Source of the DNA: Deferribacteraceae bacterium V6Fe1
GTDB taxonomy: Bacteria; Chrysiogenota; Deferribacteres; Deferribacterales; Deferrivibrionaceae
Assembly: GCA_022813675.1 (NCBI GenBank)
Contig: CP063375.1
Span: forward strand, 248,001 to 312,000
DNA: 64,000 nucleotides
Direction of reading: 5' to 3'
The notes beneath the pieces were generated by a model that saw nothing but the letters and a program-made list of their open reading frames with translations, searched no databases and had not been told where the DNA came from. The translations under genes were made by a program, and so were the position numbers. Below are positions 27,359 through 36,843 of the stretch, piece after piece (position 1 is the first letter of the stretch; the number at the start of each line of letters is the position of its first letter).

Positions 27359-28165
27359 CTATGCCCCCTGCACCGAGATTAATGTTATGCCGTTTTTTTT
27401 AGCAAAATTTTCGCACTCTTTCTTGTCTACTATAAACGTTTTACCAGCCTCTACAGCCAACAGCCGGCCTTTATTATCCGCTATTTTTTTTAAAGTGTCA
27501 ACTCCTACCGTCGGCACATCAAATCTTTCATCCTGGTCAGGTTTGGCTACTTTTACCACAATTCCACCTTTTTTAGCCAACTGTAACCCTCTTTCTATTG
27601 CCGCATCAGTGCCTTCAATCGCCTCTAACGCCATTACCGCCTTGTTTTTAACGACTACAGTTTGCCCAATGTCGAGCCTTCCCAGCTCTTTTGCTATCTT
27701 AAATCCAAACTCGATATCCTCTTTTTCCTTATTGGTAGGACTTTTACCTATAATAATATTTTCTTCTGCAAGAAGACTTTTGAGGACGTCCGTCTGTTTT
27801 AAAACATTTATGCCCATTTTACTTAGCTCATCTATGACAGCATTCATTATCGTATCGTCCTTTCTGTCTTTGAGGGAAAATAGGATTTTAACCGCCTTCA
27901 TATCTAACTTCAGATTGTTATAAAGGAGAGATTTGTTGACCTTCCCCGCAAAAATCACATCGGTAACACTCTCTTTCTTTAAAACATCAAGAATCTTGCC
28001 TACCTGACCCACGCTAAGACTGTAGACAACAATACCGTTAGTCTCTATACTTTGATTAAACTCTTCACTAAAAGTAACAACTATAAACTCTTTGTTTGCC
28101 TCCTGTAACGATCTCACAGCAAATACAGGAAGCTTACCATAACCTGCTAATAAAGCAATTTTCAA
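27359..28165 (-). CDS. lpxI: UDP-2,3-diacylglucosamine hydrolase, LpxI type
   Basis: 268-aa LpxI (formerly DUF1009), which makes lipid X in lipid A synthesis in organisms that lack LpxH. It begins KIALLAGYGKLPVFAVR and contains GKVNKSLLYNNLKLD, QTVVVKNKAVMALEAIEGTDAAI and DVPTVGVDTL. The next gene is cheX rather than lpxB. The start overlaps the oxidoreductase stop by 4 bases (ATGA). Confidence 0.92.
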   Translation of the reverse strand: MKIALLAGYGKLPVFAVRSLQEANKEFIVVTFSEEFNQSIETNGIVVYSLSVGQVGKILDVLKKESVTDVIFAGKVNKSLLYNNLKLDMKAVKILFSLKDRKDDTIMNAVIDELSKMGINVLKQTDVLKSLLAEENIIIGKSPTNKEKEDIEFGFKIAKELGRLDIGQTVVVKNKAVMALEAIEGTDAAIERGLQLAKKGGIVVKVAKPDQDERFDVPTVGVDTLKKIADNKGRLLAVEAGKTFIVDKKECENFAKKNGITLISVQGA

Positions 28166-29136
28166 GAATTTACCTCACACCTGCCCTCTTTTTTCTTTAA
28201 AATTTTATCCACCTCAAGGGCAACTTTAAGGGACCTCAATTCATGCTTTACGGAAACTATACGTGGCTTTTTCCCTTCAATGCAGTCAATAAAATGCTTT
28301 ATTTCCAACTTTAAAGGGTTATCTTTGTAAACAAAAAGTCTTTCTAATATATATTCATTTTTATACGTCAGCTCTTTATTCCCAAATATATGTTGGGAAA
28401 GACCTTTTCTATAAATATTAATGTCCTGACTTGTGTAATCAAGATGAATAAATGCATCCTCTTGGGAGATACTCATCGTCCTGTCTTTCTTTTGTGTGAT
28501 TCTGCTTACAAGAATATTGGCGATAGCATTGTTTTCAAATACCAAGCTAACAGATGCAAAGTCGGGTAAATTTGAATAGACCTTACTCCCTTTTGCTTCC
28601 ACATCAATAACTTCCTTATTCATTATATTCAATATGATATCAATATCGTGAATCATCAAATCAAGAACAATGCTGTCATCCTTCATCCTTTCAACATACG
28701 GCCCAACCCTTCTTGATTCTATAAGATAGGGGTTGTCTACTATTTTTTTAAGCTCCTGCACGGCACCATTAAATCTTTCAACGTGCCCTATATGTAATAC
28801 AAGATTATTCTTCTCGGCAATTTCAAAAAGCTCCACCGCTTCTTCAAAGTTTGTTGTAATCGGTTTTTCCACCAATACATGTTTCCCTTTCAACAAACAC
28901 TTTTTTACTATTTCAAAATGAAATTTGGTAGGTGCGGCAACTGTTACAATATCTACCTTATCAAGTATATCTTCATAATTAACACTGGAATAAACATTAA
29001 ATTTCTCTGCTTTTTCTCTAAGGTTTTCTGCATCTACATCACTCAGTGCCGTTAGTTTTACAGAAGGTATTTCATCATATAAATTCAGATGGTATGACCC
29101 CATCCGTCCGATACCAATCAAACCCATTCTTAGCAT
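28162..29136 (-). CDS. Gfo/Idh/MocA-family oxidoreductase, possible UDP-GlcNAc 3-dehydrogenase
   Basis: 324 aa. The N-terminal Rossmann fold has GLIGIGRMGSYHL and the catalytic EKP in VLVEKPITTN; GHVERFNGA follows, and the C-terminal alpha/beta domain carries DLMIHDIDIIL, whose His is typical of the active site. It lies inside the lpxD-fabZ-lpxA-lpxI run, overlapping lpxI by 4 bases. The position suggests lipid A precursor modification, as done by GnnA, which oxidises the 3-OH of UDP-GlcNAc so that GnnB can add an amino group. No GnnB aminotransferase is in the window, so that role is only a hypothesis. Confidence 0.85.
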   Translation of the reverse strand: MLRMGLIGIGRMGSYHLNLYDEIPSVKLTALSDVDAENLREKAEKFNVYSSVNYEDILDKVDIVTVAAPTKFHFEIVKKCLLKGKHVLVEKPITTNFEEAVELFEIAEKNNLVLHIGHVERFNGAVQELKKIVDNPYLIESRRVGPYVERMKDDSIVLDLMIHDIDIILNIMNKEVIDVEAKGSKVYSNLPDFASVSLVFENNAIANILVSRITQKKDRTMSISQEDAFIHLDYTSQDINIYRKGLSQHIFGNKELTYKNEYILERLFVYKDNPLKLEIKHFIDCIEGKKPRIVSVKHELRSLKVALEVDKILKKKEGRCEVNS

Positions 29137-29138
29137 AA

Positions 29139-29909
29139 TTATCTCCTGGTTATCCCTCTTTTTGAACTTTTAAGGAATTCACAAAATTCAACTACTTCAT
29201 CACAGCCTGCAAGTTTTTCAATCTCAGCTATGGCATCTTCAAGAAGCAGGCTTCTATCTAAAAATATAGCAAGAGCTTTTTTTAGGCTGCTGCGTGCTTC
29301 AGGCCCTACACCGTTTCTTCTTAGACCAACTATATTCAGTCCGTGAACAATTGCCGGATTCCCTTCAATAAGACAAAATGGCGGCACATCTTTTACGATT
29401 CTTGACATCCCACCCACCATAGCCATTTTACCAATTCTTACAAACTGATGAGTGCCGGTAAGCCCAGAAATAACTGCCCTGTCACCAACATGTGTATGAC
29501 CTGCAAGGGCCGCATAGCTCGTCATTATAACGTTATTCCCCACTTTGCAGTCATGTGCTATGTGGACAGAGTTCATGATAAAACAATTATCCCCTACCTC
29601 AGTAACCCAATCTTCTTTGGTGCTCGCTCTGTGAATTGTAGTAAACTCTCTTATCCTGCAATTTTCTCCAATCACAAGCTTAGTATCTTCACCCTTGTAA
29701 CTTAAATCCTGTGGAGCACCGCCGACGTGAACATTAGGAGACAGTATTGTACCTTTTCTTATTTCGGTATTTTCTTCAATTACACTGTTGACACCAATTT
29801 GAACATTATCGTGTATTATACAATTCTTACCTATAAAAACATTAGGTCCGATAATAGCGTTTTCTGAAACCTCAGCTGTTTTATCAATAATAGCAGTATG
29901 ATGTATCAT
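29139..29909 (-). CDS. lpxA: UDP-GlcNAc O-acyltransferase LpxA
   Basis: First enzyme of lipid A synthesis. 256 aa, mostly left-handed beta-helix hexapeptide repeats, with the catalytic His in NSVHIAHDCKVGNNVIM and the typical SYAALAGHTHVGDRAVISG, GTHQFVRIGKMAMVGG and a helical C-terminus. Overlaps the fabZ stop by one base. Confidence 0.95.
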   Translation of the reverse strand: MIHHTAIIDKTAEVSENAIIGPNVFIGKNCIIHDNVQIGVNSVIEENTEIRKGTILSPNVHVGGAPQDLSYKGEDTKLVIGENCRIREFTTIHRASTKEDWVTEVGDNCFIMNSVHIAHDCKVGNNVIMTSYAALAGHTHVGDRAVISGLTGTHQFVRIGKMAMVGGMSRIVKDVPPFCLIEGNPAIVHGLNIVGLRRNGVGPEARSSLKKALAIFLDRSLLLEDAIAEIEKLAGCDEVVEFCEFLKSSKRGITRR

Positions 29910-30340
29910 TATTTCTCCTTTACCATAGCCATAAATTCAGCTTCACATGCGATCTCACCTTCTACGGTTGCGACCCCTTTCATTCTCCAAATATTTCTTT
30001 TCTTTTTTACCAACTCCACATCAAGCAACAATGTATCCCCCGGCACGACGGGTCTTCTGAATTTGACATTATCAATTGCCATAAAATAAACAAGTATATC
30101 CTCGTGTGTCTTGTCATTTTGCTCATTAAGTGCAATTAATCCTCCCGCTTGAGCCATAGCCTCAACAATTAAGACTCCAGGCATAACAGGCTCACCGGGG
30201 AAATGCCCCATAAAAAAATTTTCGTTTATAGTAACATTTTTTATAGCTTTTATGGAGGTATCGTTAATTTCGAGTACCTTATCCACTAATAAAAAAGGGT
30301 ACCTGTGCGGTAAGTTATTCATTATCGTTTTAATATCCAT
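29909..30340 (-). CDS. fabZ: 3-hydroxyacyl-ACP dehydratase FabZ
   Basis: 143-aa hot-dog fold dehydratase of fatty acid synthesis. The catalytic His lies in MGHFPGEPVMPGVLIVEAMAQ, preceded by LPHRYPFLLVDKV. It competes with LpxA and LpxD for 3-hydroxyacyl-ACP, which explains the shared operon. Confidence 0.96.
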   Translation of the reverse strand: MDIKTIMNNLPHRYPFLLVDKVLEINDTSIKAIKNVTINENFFMGHFPGEPVMPGVLIVEAMAQAGGLIALNEQNDKTHEDILVYFMAIDNVKFRRPVVPGDTLLLDVELVKKKRNIWRMKGVATVEGEIACEAEFMAMVKEK

Positions 30341-30343
30341 AAA

Positions 30344-31339
30344 TCACCCTTTAAGTAATTTATCAATCTGTTTAAGAGTATTTGCTATATCTTTAAGTGC
30401 CGATTGATTTTTAAGCCATTTTCTGTGTTCGACCAAAGGAACACCTGAATAAACTCCCGACTCTGTAATATCTGACATCACACCAGATTTGGAAGCCAGC
30501 ATCACACCGTCAGTAATATATACATGATCAGCGATACCAACCTGTCCGCCAATTACAACAAAATTGCCGATTGTTGTGCTTCCTGCGATACCTGTTTGAG
30601 ACACTATTATGCAATGTTTCCCAATTTTAACATTATGACCAATCTGAACAAGATTATCAATCTTAGTGCCTTCACCTATCACGGTAGATGACAAGGCTCC
30701 CCTGTCAATGGAGCTATTTGCACCTATTTCAACATTATCTTCAATCACTACATTTCCAACTTGCCTTATCTTAATATGACCTTTTGGGGTATTCAGGTAT
30801 CCAAAGCCATCTGCACCAATAATCGCACCTGAATGTATGGCAACATTATTTCCTATTTTGCACCCATCATATATCACAACATTTGGATAAATCGCCGTAT
30901 TTTCACCTATCTCTACATCTTCGCCTATAAAAACATTTGCACCAATATAAGCATTTTTACCAATTTTTACTCTATCTTTAATCACAGCAAACGGCTCAAC
31001 GGTAACATTATCACCTAAATTTGCACTTTTAGAAACAAACGCCTTATCTGAAATATATCCAATATGTTCTTTTTCAGGGTAAAAAATATCGGTCAATGCA
31101 ATCATTGCACTTTTAATTTCATCTACAATAACTACAGGCTTATTAACATACTGCTGAAACTTCTTGGTAGTCACAACAGCCACAATGCTTGGATTGTCAA
31201 TAAATCCAATCATCTTTTTAGAGCTTAAAACAGACAAGCTCTTGTCTTTTGGCATATCCAAAGATGTAAAATTTAAAACTTCAACATCTTCACCTATAAA
31301 TTCAGCATTTAATATCTTTGCAATCTCTGACAAAAGCAT
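30344..31339 (-). CDS. lpxD: UDP-3-O-acylglucosamine N-acyltransferase LpxD
   Basis: 331 aa. The N-terminal uridine-binding domain (about 1-100) is followed by hexapeptide repeats with [38 protein letters not shown] (catalytic His) and [12 protein letters not shown]-like turns, then a C-terminal helix. It adds the N-linked acyl chain of lipid A. It follows skp with a single base between them. Confidence 0.95.
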   Translation of the reverse strand: MLLSEIAKILNAEFIGEDVEVLNFTSLDMPKDKSLSVLSSKKMIGFIDNPSIVAVVTTKKFQQYVNKPVVIVDEIKSAMIALTDIFYPEKEHIGYISDKAFVSKSANLGDNVTVEPFAVIKDRVKIGKNAYIGANVFIGEDVEIGENTAIYPNVVIYDGCKIGNNVAIHSGAIIGADGFGYLNTPKGHIKIRQVGNVVIEDNVEIGANSSIDRGALSSTVIGEGTKIDNLVQIGHNVKIGKHCIIVSQTGIAGSTTIGNFVVIGGQVGIADHVYITDGVMLASKSGVMSDITESGVYSGVPLVEHRKWLKNQSALKDIANTLKQIDKLLKG

Positions 31340-31340
31340 A

Positions 31341-31859
31341 TTATTTCTTGTGCCACTCTTTGTTATATCTGTCTATAAGGATATCGGTGATATCAATCTT
31401 TTTAGAGTTATACATTACACCTGACTCTTTTGCCTCAACTATTAAATCATAATTGAGCTCTTTGCCAAGTTTCTCTACTAATTCAGCCAACTCTCTTGCA
31501 ATTTTAGCAACATAATCTTGTTCTTTTTTCTTAAGCTCATCATTGGCATCTTTTACAAGTCTTTGAACTTCTTTTAATTTTTTCTGATATTCATCAAGTT
31601 TCTTCTGTTTAGCTTCTTCCGTAAGAAGTGAACTCTGATTATTTAATTCTTCCTGCATCTTTTTTAAAGCTTCGCTCTCTTTATTAATTTCCTGCTGCAT
31701 CTGATCATACTCTTTTTTCATCTTAGCAACGGCATCTTTACCGGCATCACTTTCATCAAGGGCTTTTTGCATATTAACAACACCAATCTTTACTTCCGCA
31801 AAAGCTCCCGTAGTAATAAACATTGATAAAACTAAAAGCACTCCTAAAATCTTTTTCAT
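31341..31859 (-). CDS. skp: Periplasmic chaperone Skp/OmpH
   Basis: 172 aa. Signal peptide at about 1-21 ([21 protein letters not shown]), then [13 protein letters not shown], a long Lys/Glu-rich coiled coil forming the tentacles, and a C-terminal strand [21 protein letters not shown]. It keeps outer-membrane proteins unfolded for BamA, whose gene is next upstream. Confidence 0.93.
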   Translation of the reverse strand: MKKILGVLLVLSMFITTGAFAEVKIGVVNMQKALDESDAGKDAVAKMKKEYDQMQQEINKESEALKKMQEELNNQSSLLTEEAKQKKLDEYQKKLKEVQRLVKDANDELKKKEQDYVAKIARELAELVEKLGKELNYDLIVEAKESGVMYNSKKIDITDILIDRYNKEWHKK

Positions 31860-31888
31860 AAACTAACCTCCAAATATATTTTTATTTT

Positions 31889-34120
31889 TTAAAACATTCC
31901 GCCAATTGAGAAATCCCACCTGTCGCTGGATTCTCCTTGTTTCTTATCTAATTTCTTACCATATTCAAGCCTTAAAGGACCAATTGGGCTATACCATCTA
32001 AACCCAAATCCGGCTGACTTCCTTAAATCATATGAAAAATACGCTTCACCTTCGTCATAAACCTGACCTGTATCATAAAATATCACGCCCATAAGATTTG
32101 CTGACTCTGAAATAGGGAAGACTGCTTCTACGTTAAATAACACATATTTGTCCCCACCATAATCATAACCATTCTCATCTTTAGGTGAAATATCTCCATA
32201 TTTAAAACCTCTTACACTGTACATGCCGCCCAATCTGAACCTTTCATCAATAGGCAAAGGATTGTTGTCAAGTGAAGTAAGATAACCAACCTCACCGTGA
32301 ATCATACCAACAAATTTCCAAAACAGTGGAAAGAATTGTGAACTTTCAAGCCCTGTTTTCATATAATTGTTATCACCGCCAAGTACGCCGCCGGCATATT
32401 TTACGTATAATCTTGACTTATTCCCTTTGGAAGGTGTGAGCGGGTGGTTTGTGGTGTTATAAGCAAGTGTCGGGGTAAAACTTATCGTGGTAGTTTTCCC
32501 TTTCTGCTCTTTAACATAATCTGACGCATCTGTGTCTATATTGTATATGTCTTCAACATCATATGCCATTTTATAATACATATAAAGTTTTCTACCAATT
32601 ACCGGATGCCCTAACCTTAACGCAACACCTTCGGATTTCTTTGTATAGTCATAATAACTTCTCTCAAGGCTGTAGACATCAAACCCAAACGTTATAGGTC
32701 TGTCAAACAACCATTTATTTGTAAAACTCAATGTGTAGTCTGTCCTATTTGATGAAAACTCTCCCTTTAAATTCAACGAATAACCTAATCCAAAAAGATT
32801 GTCTTTCTGTATTTGCAAAGTGCCTACAAAGCCGTCCAATGTAGAATACCCTGCACCTATACTAAATGTACCGGTCGGTTTTTCCTTAACATTTAGTTTT
32901 AATTTCATCTTATTATCCGGCAAAGGCTCTTCAGACATGGTAACTTCTTCAAAATAGTTCATATATTGAACATTTTGTTTTGAATTTTTAATCCTTGCAC
33001 TGCTATAAATATCCCCTTCAGCAATACTTAGCTCTCTCCTTATTACCCTGTCTCTTGTTTTCTCATTACCAAATATTTCGATGCGCTCAATCCTATAAAG
33101 CATATTTTCTTCGATATTATAGGTTATTTTTACAATGTGTTTTTCATCATCCACATTCGTTTCAGGGTCAACGTTAGCAAAAGGGTATCCGATTGAAGTA
33201 AATGCATCGGTAAGAGCTTCTATATCTTTTTGAAATTTTTCGCTGCTAAAATAATCACCCGGTTTCAGACTAGCTCTTTCAAGGAGTGTCTTTTCGTCAA
33301 TATGAACATTCCCCTTTACATTTATGCTGTCTATTTTATATCGGGCACCTTCGACAATCCTAAAAATCAACGTAATTTTTGTTTTATCATCATTATAAAT
33401 AATTTCAGGCTCTGCCACCTGAACTCTCATAAATCCGTTATTGAGATAGTGTGCCCTGATTCTTTCCCTATCAAGTGCAAGCTCCTCACTAACAAGCTTT
33501 CCACTCCCTGTAAGCCATGAAAAAAATCCTTTTTCATCAGTTTCAAGAAGCTTTTTAATCTCTTTGTCTTTATAAAATTCGTTACCAAGTATCTCAATCT
33601 TTCTTACTTTCGCTTCCTTCCCTTCATCAATACTGAAAATCAGGTCAACACTATTGTTCCCCCTTTCCTCAATATCATAATTAATCCTGACATTAAAAAA
33701 GTTTTCATCCTGATATTTCTTTCTAATCTCTTTAATAGTAGCTTCTATTTTTCTCTTATCAAAAGGCTCACCTTCATTAATAGCCAATTTTTCTTTTAAG
33801 CTTTCCTCGCTAATCTCATTATTGCCCTCAAAATATATCTTATTTACAAAAGGTTTCTCATCGACTTTGTAGATAAGAACAATTTCATCCCCTTCCACTT
33901 CCAAATCTGCATTGATATTCAAGAAAAGACCTGTTTGATAAAGTTGCCTTATGGAGTTATCAATCTTTTCAAGGTCAAAATCACTCTTTTCACTAACCGT
34001 ATACTGCTTGATTTTGGTTTCAGGCACCCTTTTGTTGCCAGTTATTTTAACTTTGTCTATCTGAGTTGCAAATACTGCAGTACTTAAAAACAAAACCAGA
34101 AAAATAATCAATTTTTTCAT
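31889..34120 (-). CDS. bamA: Outer-membrane protein assembly factor BamA
   Basis: 743 aa. Signal peptide at about 1-18 (ends AVFA), five POTRA repeats (about 20-400, each with an FxGN-like turn such as FEGNNEISEE, ILGNEFYKDKEI, VKGNVHIDEKTL, IFGNEKTRDRVIRREL) and a C-terminal 16-strand beta-barrel with the conserved loop motif RGFKYGDISP (VRGF-type) and FYDTGQVYDEG. It ends in Phe, the outer-membrane insertion signal. The start overlaps the hisG stop (ATGA). Confidence 0.96.
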   Translation of the reverse strand: MKKLIIFLVLFLSTAVFATQIDKVKITGNKRVPETKIKQYTVSEKSDFDLEKIDNSIRQLYQTGLFLNINADLEVEGDEIVLIYKVDEKPFVNKIYFEGNNEISEESLKEKLAINEGEPFDKRKIEATIKEIRKKYQDENFFNVRINYDIEERGNNSVDLIFSIDEGKEAKVRKIEILGNEFYKDKEIKKLLETDEKGFFSWLTGSGKLVSEELALDRERIRAHYLNNGFMRVQVAEPEIIYNDDKTKITLIFRIVEGARYKIDSINVKGNVHIDEKTLLERASLKPGDYFSSEKFQKDIEALTDAFTSIGYPFANVDPETNVDDEKHIVKITYNIEENMLYRIERIEIFGNEKTRDRVIRRELSIAEGDIYSSARIKNSKQNVQYMNYFEEVTMSEEPLPDNKMKLKLNVKEKPTGTFSIGAGYSTLDGFVGTLQIQKDNLFGLGYSLNLKGEFSSNRTDYTLSFTNKWLFDRPITFGFDVYSLERSYYDYTKKSEGVALRLGHPVIGRKLYMYYKMAYDVEDIYNIDTDASDYVKEQKGKTTTISFTPTLAYNTTNHPLTPSKGNKSRLYVKYAGGVLGGDNNYMKTGLESSQFFPLFWKFVGMIHGEVGYLTSLDNNPLPIDERFRLGGMYSVRGFKYGDISPKDENGYDYGGDKYVLFNVEAVFPISESANLMGVIFYDTGQVYDEGEAYFSYDLRKSAGFGFRWYSPIGPLRLEYGKKLDKKQGESSDRWDFSIGGMF

Positions 34121-34746
34121 AAATTTTCTTCCAATGTATTTATTATTTTTTTAAGTCTGTCATGCTTATATTTCAATAGATTTTTGTTAGCAATAAGTCT
34201 TGCCGTAGAATCCATAATCGTTTCTACCTCTTTTAGCCCATTTTTTCTCAGTGTCTCTCCGGTCGATACCAAATCAACTATAACATCGGAAAGATTCAAT
34301 AAAGGCGCTATCTCGATGGAGCCGTAAAGTTTGATAACTTCTATAAAGATACCTTTACCCTGAAAAAAGTTCTTTGCAATATTGACAAATTTTGTAGCAA
34401 CACGCATATCATGGTAATATGTGACATCAAAATTCTCAGGAGCAGCAACACACATCCTGCAAAATCCAAAACCGAAGTCAAGAAGCTCATATACATCAGC
34501 TCTGGTTTCCAAGATTATATCCTTACCAACCACACCCAAATCACAAGCACCATACTCCACATATGTGGTGACATCCATGTTGCGAATCAAAATAAATTTT
34601 ATTTTATTCTTACTGTCTTCAAAAATCAGCTTCCTTGAGTTAAAGTCTATGCAACCTTTTTCAACAATATTAAGTTTTTCAAGCAGACTCAAAGTCTCTT
34701 CCGCAAGCCTACCCTTAGGCAGTGCAATTGTAATATAATCTTGCAT
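34117..34746 (-). CDS. hisG: ATP phosphoribosyltransferase, short form
   Basis: First step of histidine synthesis. At 209 aa it is the short HisG that lacks the C-terminal regulatory domain and normally needs HisZ. Visible motifs are TIALPKGRLAEETL, YGACDLGVVGKD and the PRPP-loop region DVIVDLVSTGETLRKNGL. No hisZ and no other his gene is in the window. It sits instead between murA and bamA, coupled to bamA. Confidence 0.93.
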   Translation of the reverse strand: MQDYITIALPKGRLAEETLSLLEKLNIVEKGCIDFNSRKLIFEDSKNKIKFILIRNMDVTTYVEYGACDLGVVGKDIILETRADVYELLDFGFGFCRMCVAAPENFDVTYYHDMRVATKFVNIAKNFFQGKGIFIEVIKLYGSIEIAPLLNLSDVIVDLVSTGETLRKNGLKEVETIMDSTARLIANKNLLKYKHDRLKKIINTLEENL

Positions 34747-34748
34747 AT

Positions 34749-36005
34749 CTATTCTCTCTCTCTTCTAATATCTGCAGATAGAGCTCTTAATTTCTCGTCA
34801 AACTTTTCATACCCTCGGTCAAGATGATATATCCTGTGAACCTGTGATTCACCTTCTGCAGCGAGTGCTGCTATCACAAGAGAAGCACTTGCTCTCAAAT
34901 CAGAAGCCATCACTTGAGCTCCTGTAAGCTTATCTTCCCCTTTTATTACTGCTGATCTATCCTTTAATTTTATATTTGCTCCCATCCTCTTAAGCTCAGA
35001 TACATGCATGAACCTGTTTTCGAAGATATTTTCCGTAATCACAGACAGTCCGTCAGACAATGCCATCACTGCCATTAATTGTGCCTGCATATCGGTCGGA
35101 AACCCCGGATACGGCAAGGTTGTCACATCAACCGCCTTAGGTTTTTTATCCATAACAGCGACAATACTGTCTTCACCTACTTCCATTTTAAGCCCTATTT
35201 CGGAAAACTTTTCCAAAACAGACGTCATTGCCCATACAGGGCAATTAAGTAATTTGATTTTTCCGCCTGTAGCAGCCACCGCTGCCAAAAATGTGCCTGC
35301 CTCTATTCTGTCGGTCATTACACTGTAATCCACCGGGTTAAGCTCACTGACCCCTTCTACCTCAATCGTTTTAGTCCCTTCGCCAGTAATTTTGGCCCCC
35401 ATTGCCTTTAAAAATCTTGCCAAATCTATTACTTCAGGCTCCTGAGCCGCATTTTTGATTACTGTTGTACCTTCAGCCAAAGCCGCAGCCATCAATATAT
35501 TTTCAGTGCCGGTCACTGTCACTATATCAAAATTTATAACACTACCTTTAAGTTTGTCGCATTTTGCATTTATATACCCATGTTCAACTTCAATTTCTGC
35601 ACCCATCTGCTTTAAAGCTTTTATATGCAAATCCACAGGCCTTTCCCCGATAGCACAACCACCAGGCAAAGAAACTTTTGCCCTCCCTCTTTTAGCCAAA
35701 AGTGGCCCCAGTACAAGAATACTTGCCCTCATTGTCCTAACAAGGTCATAATCGGCAGTGAAAAGTCCCAAATTTTCCGTATTGATAACTGTAACATCAT
35801 TTTCTTTTTGAGTCGATGTGACACCGAGTGTTTCAAGAAGCTTAAGCATAGTAGAAATGTCTCTTAATTGAGGAATATTTTGAAGCAAATATTTACCCTC
35901 AGCAAGAAGCACAGCAGATAGTATCGGTAGAGCAGAATTTTTAGCACCGCTTATTTTTACGTTGCCAAAGAGCTTTTTGCCACCATTTATAACTAATTTT
36001 TCCAA
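34749..36005 (-). CDS. murA: UDP-GlcNAc 1-carboxyvinyltransferase
   Basis: 418 aa, first committed step of peptidoglycan synthesis. Contains the N-terminal GGKKLFGNVKISGAKNSALP, the loop LPGGCAIGERPVDLH with the catalytic Cys that fosfomycin alkylates, TDRIEAGTFL, FPTDMQAQLMA and RMGANI. Overlaps the prmC stop by 13 bases. Confidence 0.96.
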   Translation of the reverse strand: MEKLVINGGKKLFGNVKISGAKNSALPILSAVLLAEGKYLLQNIPQLRDISTMLKLLETLGVTSTQKENDVTVINTENLGLFTADYDLVRTMRASILVLGPLLAKRGRAKVSLPGGCAIGERPVDLHIKALKQMGAEIEVEHGYINAKCDKLKGSVINFDIVTVTGTENILMAAALAEGTTVIKNAAQEPEVIDLARFLKAMGAKITGEGTKTIEVEGVSELNPVDYSVMTDRIEAGTFLAAVAATGGKIKLLNCPVWAMTSVLEKFSEIGLKMEVGEDSIVAVMDKKPKAVDVTTLPYPGFPTDMQAQLMAVMALSDGLSVITENIFENRFMHVSELKRMGANIKLKDRSAVIKGEDKLTGAQVMASDLRASASLVIAALAAEGESQVHRIYHLDRGYEKFDEKLRALSADIRRERE

Positions 36006-36835
36006 ATCATCACCCTTTTATTTCCAAAATAATCTTCAATAAACTCTATATTTTTCTCAAAATACAGCTCAGCAAGCCTTTCTGCCTGGCCGGAGCCAAT
36101 CTCGAAAAAAATTAATCCATCTTTTTTACATAATTTATCCAATATAAACAACATATTTTTATAAAAAAATGTATCATCCCCATCAACAAAAAGTGCCATA
36201 TCAGGCTCGTACTTTATAAATTCACAGTAATCATCCATCCTGTTAATATACGGAGGGTTCATAGCAATAACGTCAAACTTATCGTTTATAAAGGTATCAA
36301 CTTTAAGCACATCACCGTTTATTAGATAAGCCCTGTCATTTAGCCCTAAATCATATATATTTTTCCCTGCAACCTTTAATGCTGCATAGCTTAAGTCAAC
36401 ACCGTAGCCGATAGAGTTTTCAAGCTCCTTTAACAACGCAATCAATATACAACCGGAGCCTGTGCATAAGTCTAAAATTTTATATTGCTTACCTCTATCA
36501 ACACTATTAAGAACACTCTCTACAAGAGTTTCCGTCTCTACTCTTGGAATTAACACATTTTCATCTACATAGAGTTCATAACCGAAAAAATCATGTTTTT
36601 TCCGTAAGTATGAAATAGGATACCCGTTTTTTGCAAGAGCCACGCTATTGATTGTTTTTTCATTTGTAAGAATAAGTTCATTAAGCTTTGTCAAAACCAT
36701 ACTTCTGTCAATACCTGTCAAATAGGACAGAAGATCTATTGAAGCTGCTTTAGATAGATGTGGAATATATGTCTGAATGTATGAAAAAAGCTCCCCTATT
36801 CTTATCGGCACATCTTTTTTCAACTCAAAAGACAT
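35993..36835 (-). CDS. prmC: Peptide chain release factor N5-glutamine methyltransferase
   Basis: 280 aa. Methylates the GGQ glutamine of release factors. SAM-binding ILDLCTGSGCILIAL and the catalytic NPPY in VIAMNPPYINRMDDY, with PISYLRKKHDFFGYELYVDENVLIPRVETE just before. Placed immediately after prfA, its substrate gene. Confidence 0.95.
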   Translation of the reverse strand: MSFELKKDVPIRIGELFSYIQTYIPHLSKAASIDLLSYLTGIDRSMVLTKLNELILTNEKTINSVALAKNGYPISYLRKKHDFFGYELYVDENVLIPRVETETLVESVLNSVDRGKQYKILDLCTGSGCILIALLKELENSIGYGVDLSYAALKVAGKNIYDLGLNDRAYLINGDVLKVDTFINDKFDVIAMNPPYINRMDDYCEFIKYEPDMALFVDGDDTFFYKNMLFILDKLCKKDGLIFFEIGSGQAERLAELYFEKNIEFIEDYFGNKRVMIWKN

Positions 36836-36843
36836 TTTATGGT

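Noticed and set aside
27306-27923. Plus-strand open frame of 205 aa opposite lpxI/cheX
   Set aside because: It covers the reverse of two recognised genes, is Ser/Thr/Leu-rich as expected for a shadow frame, and has no start signal.
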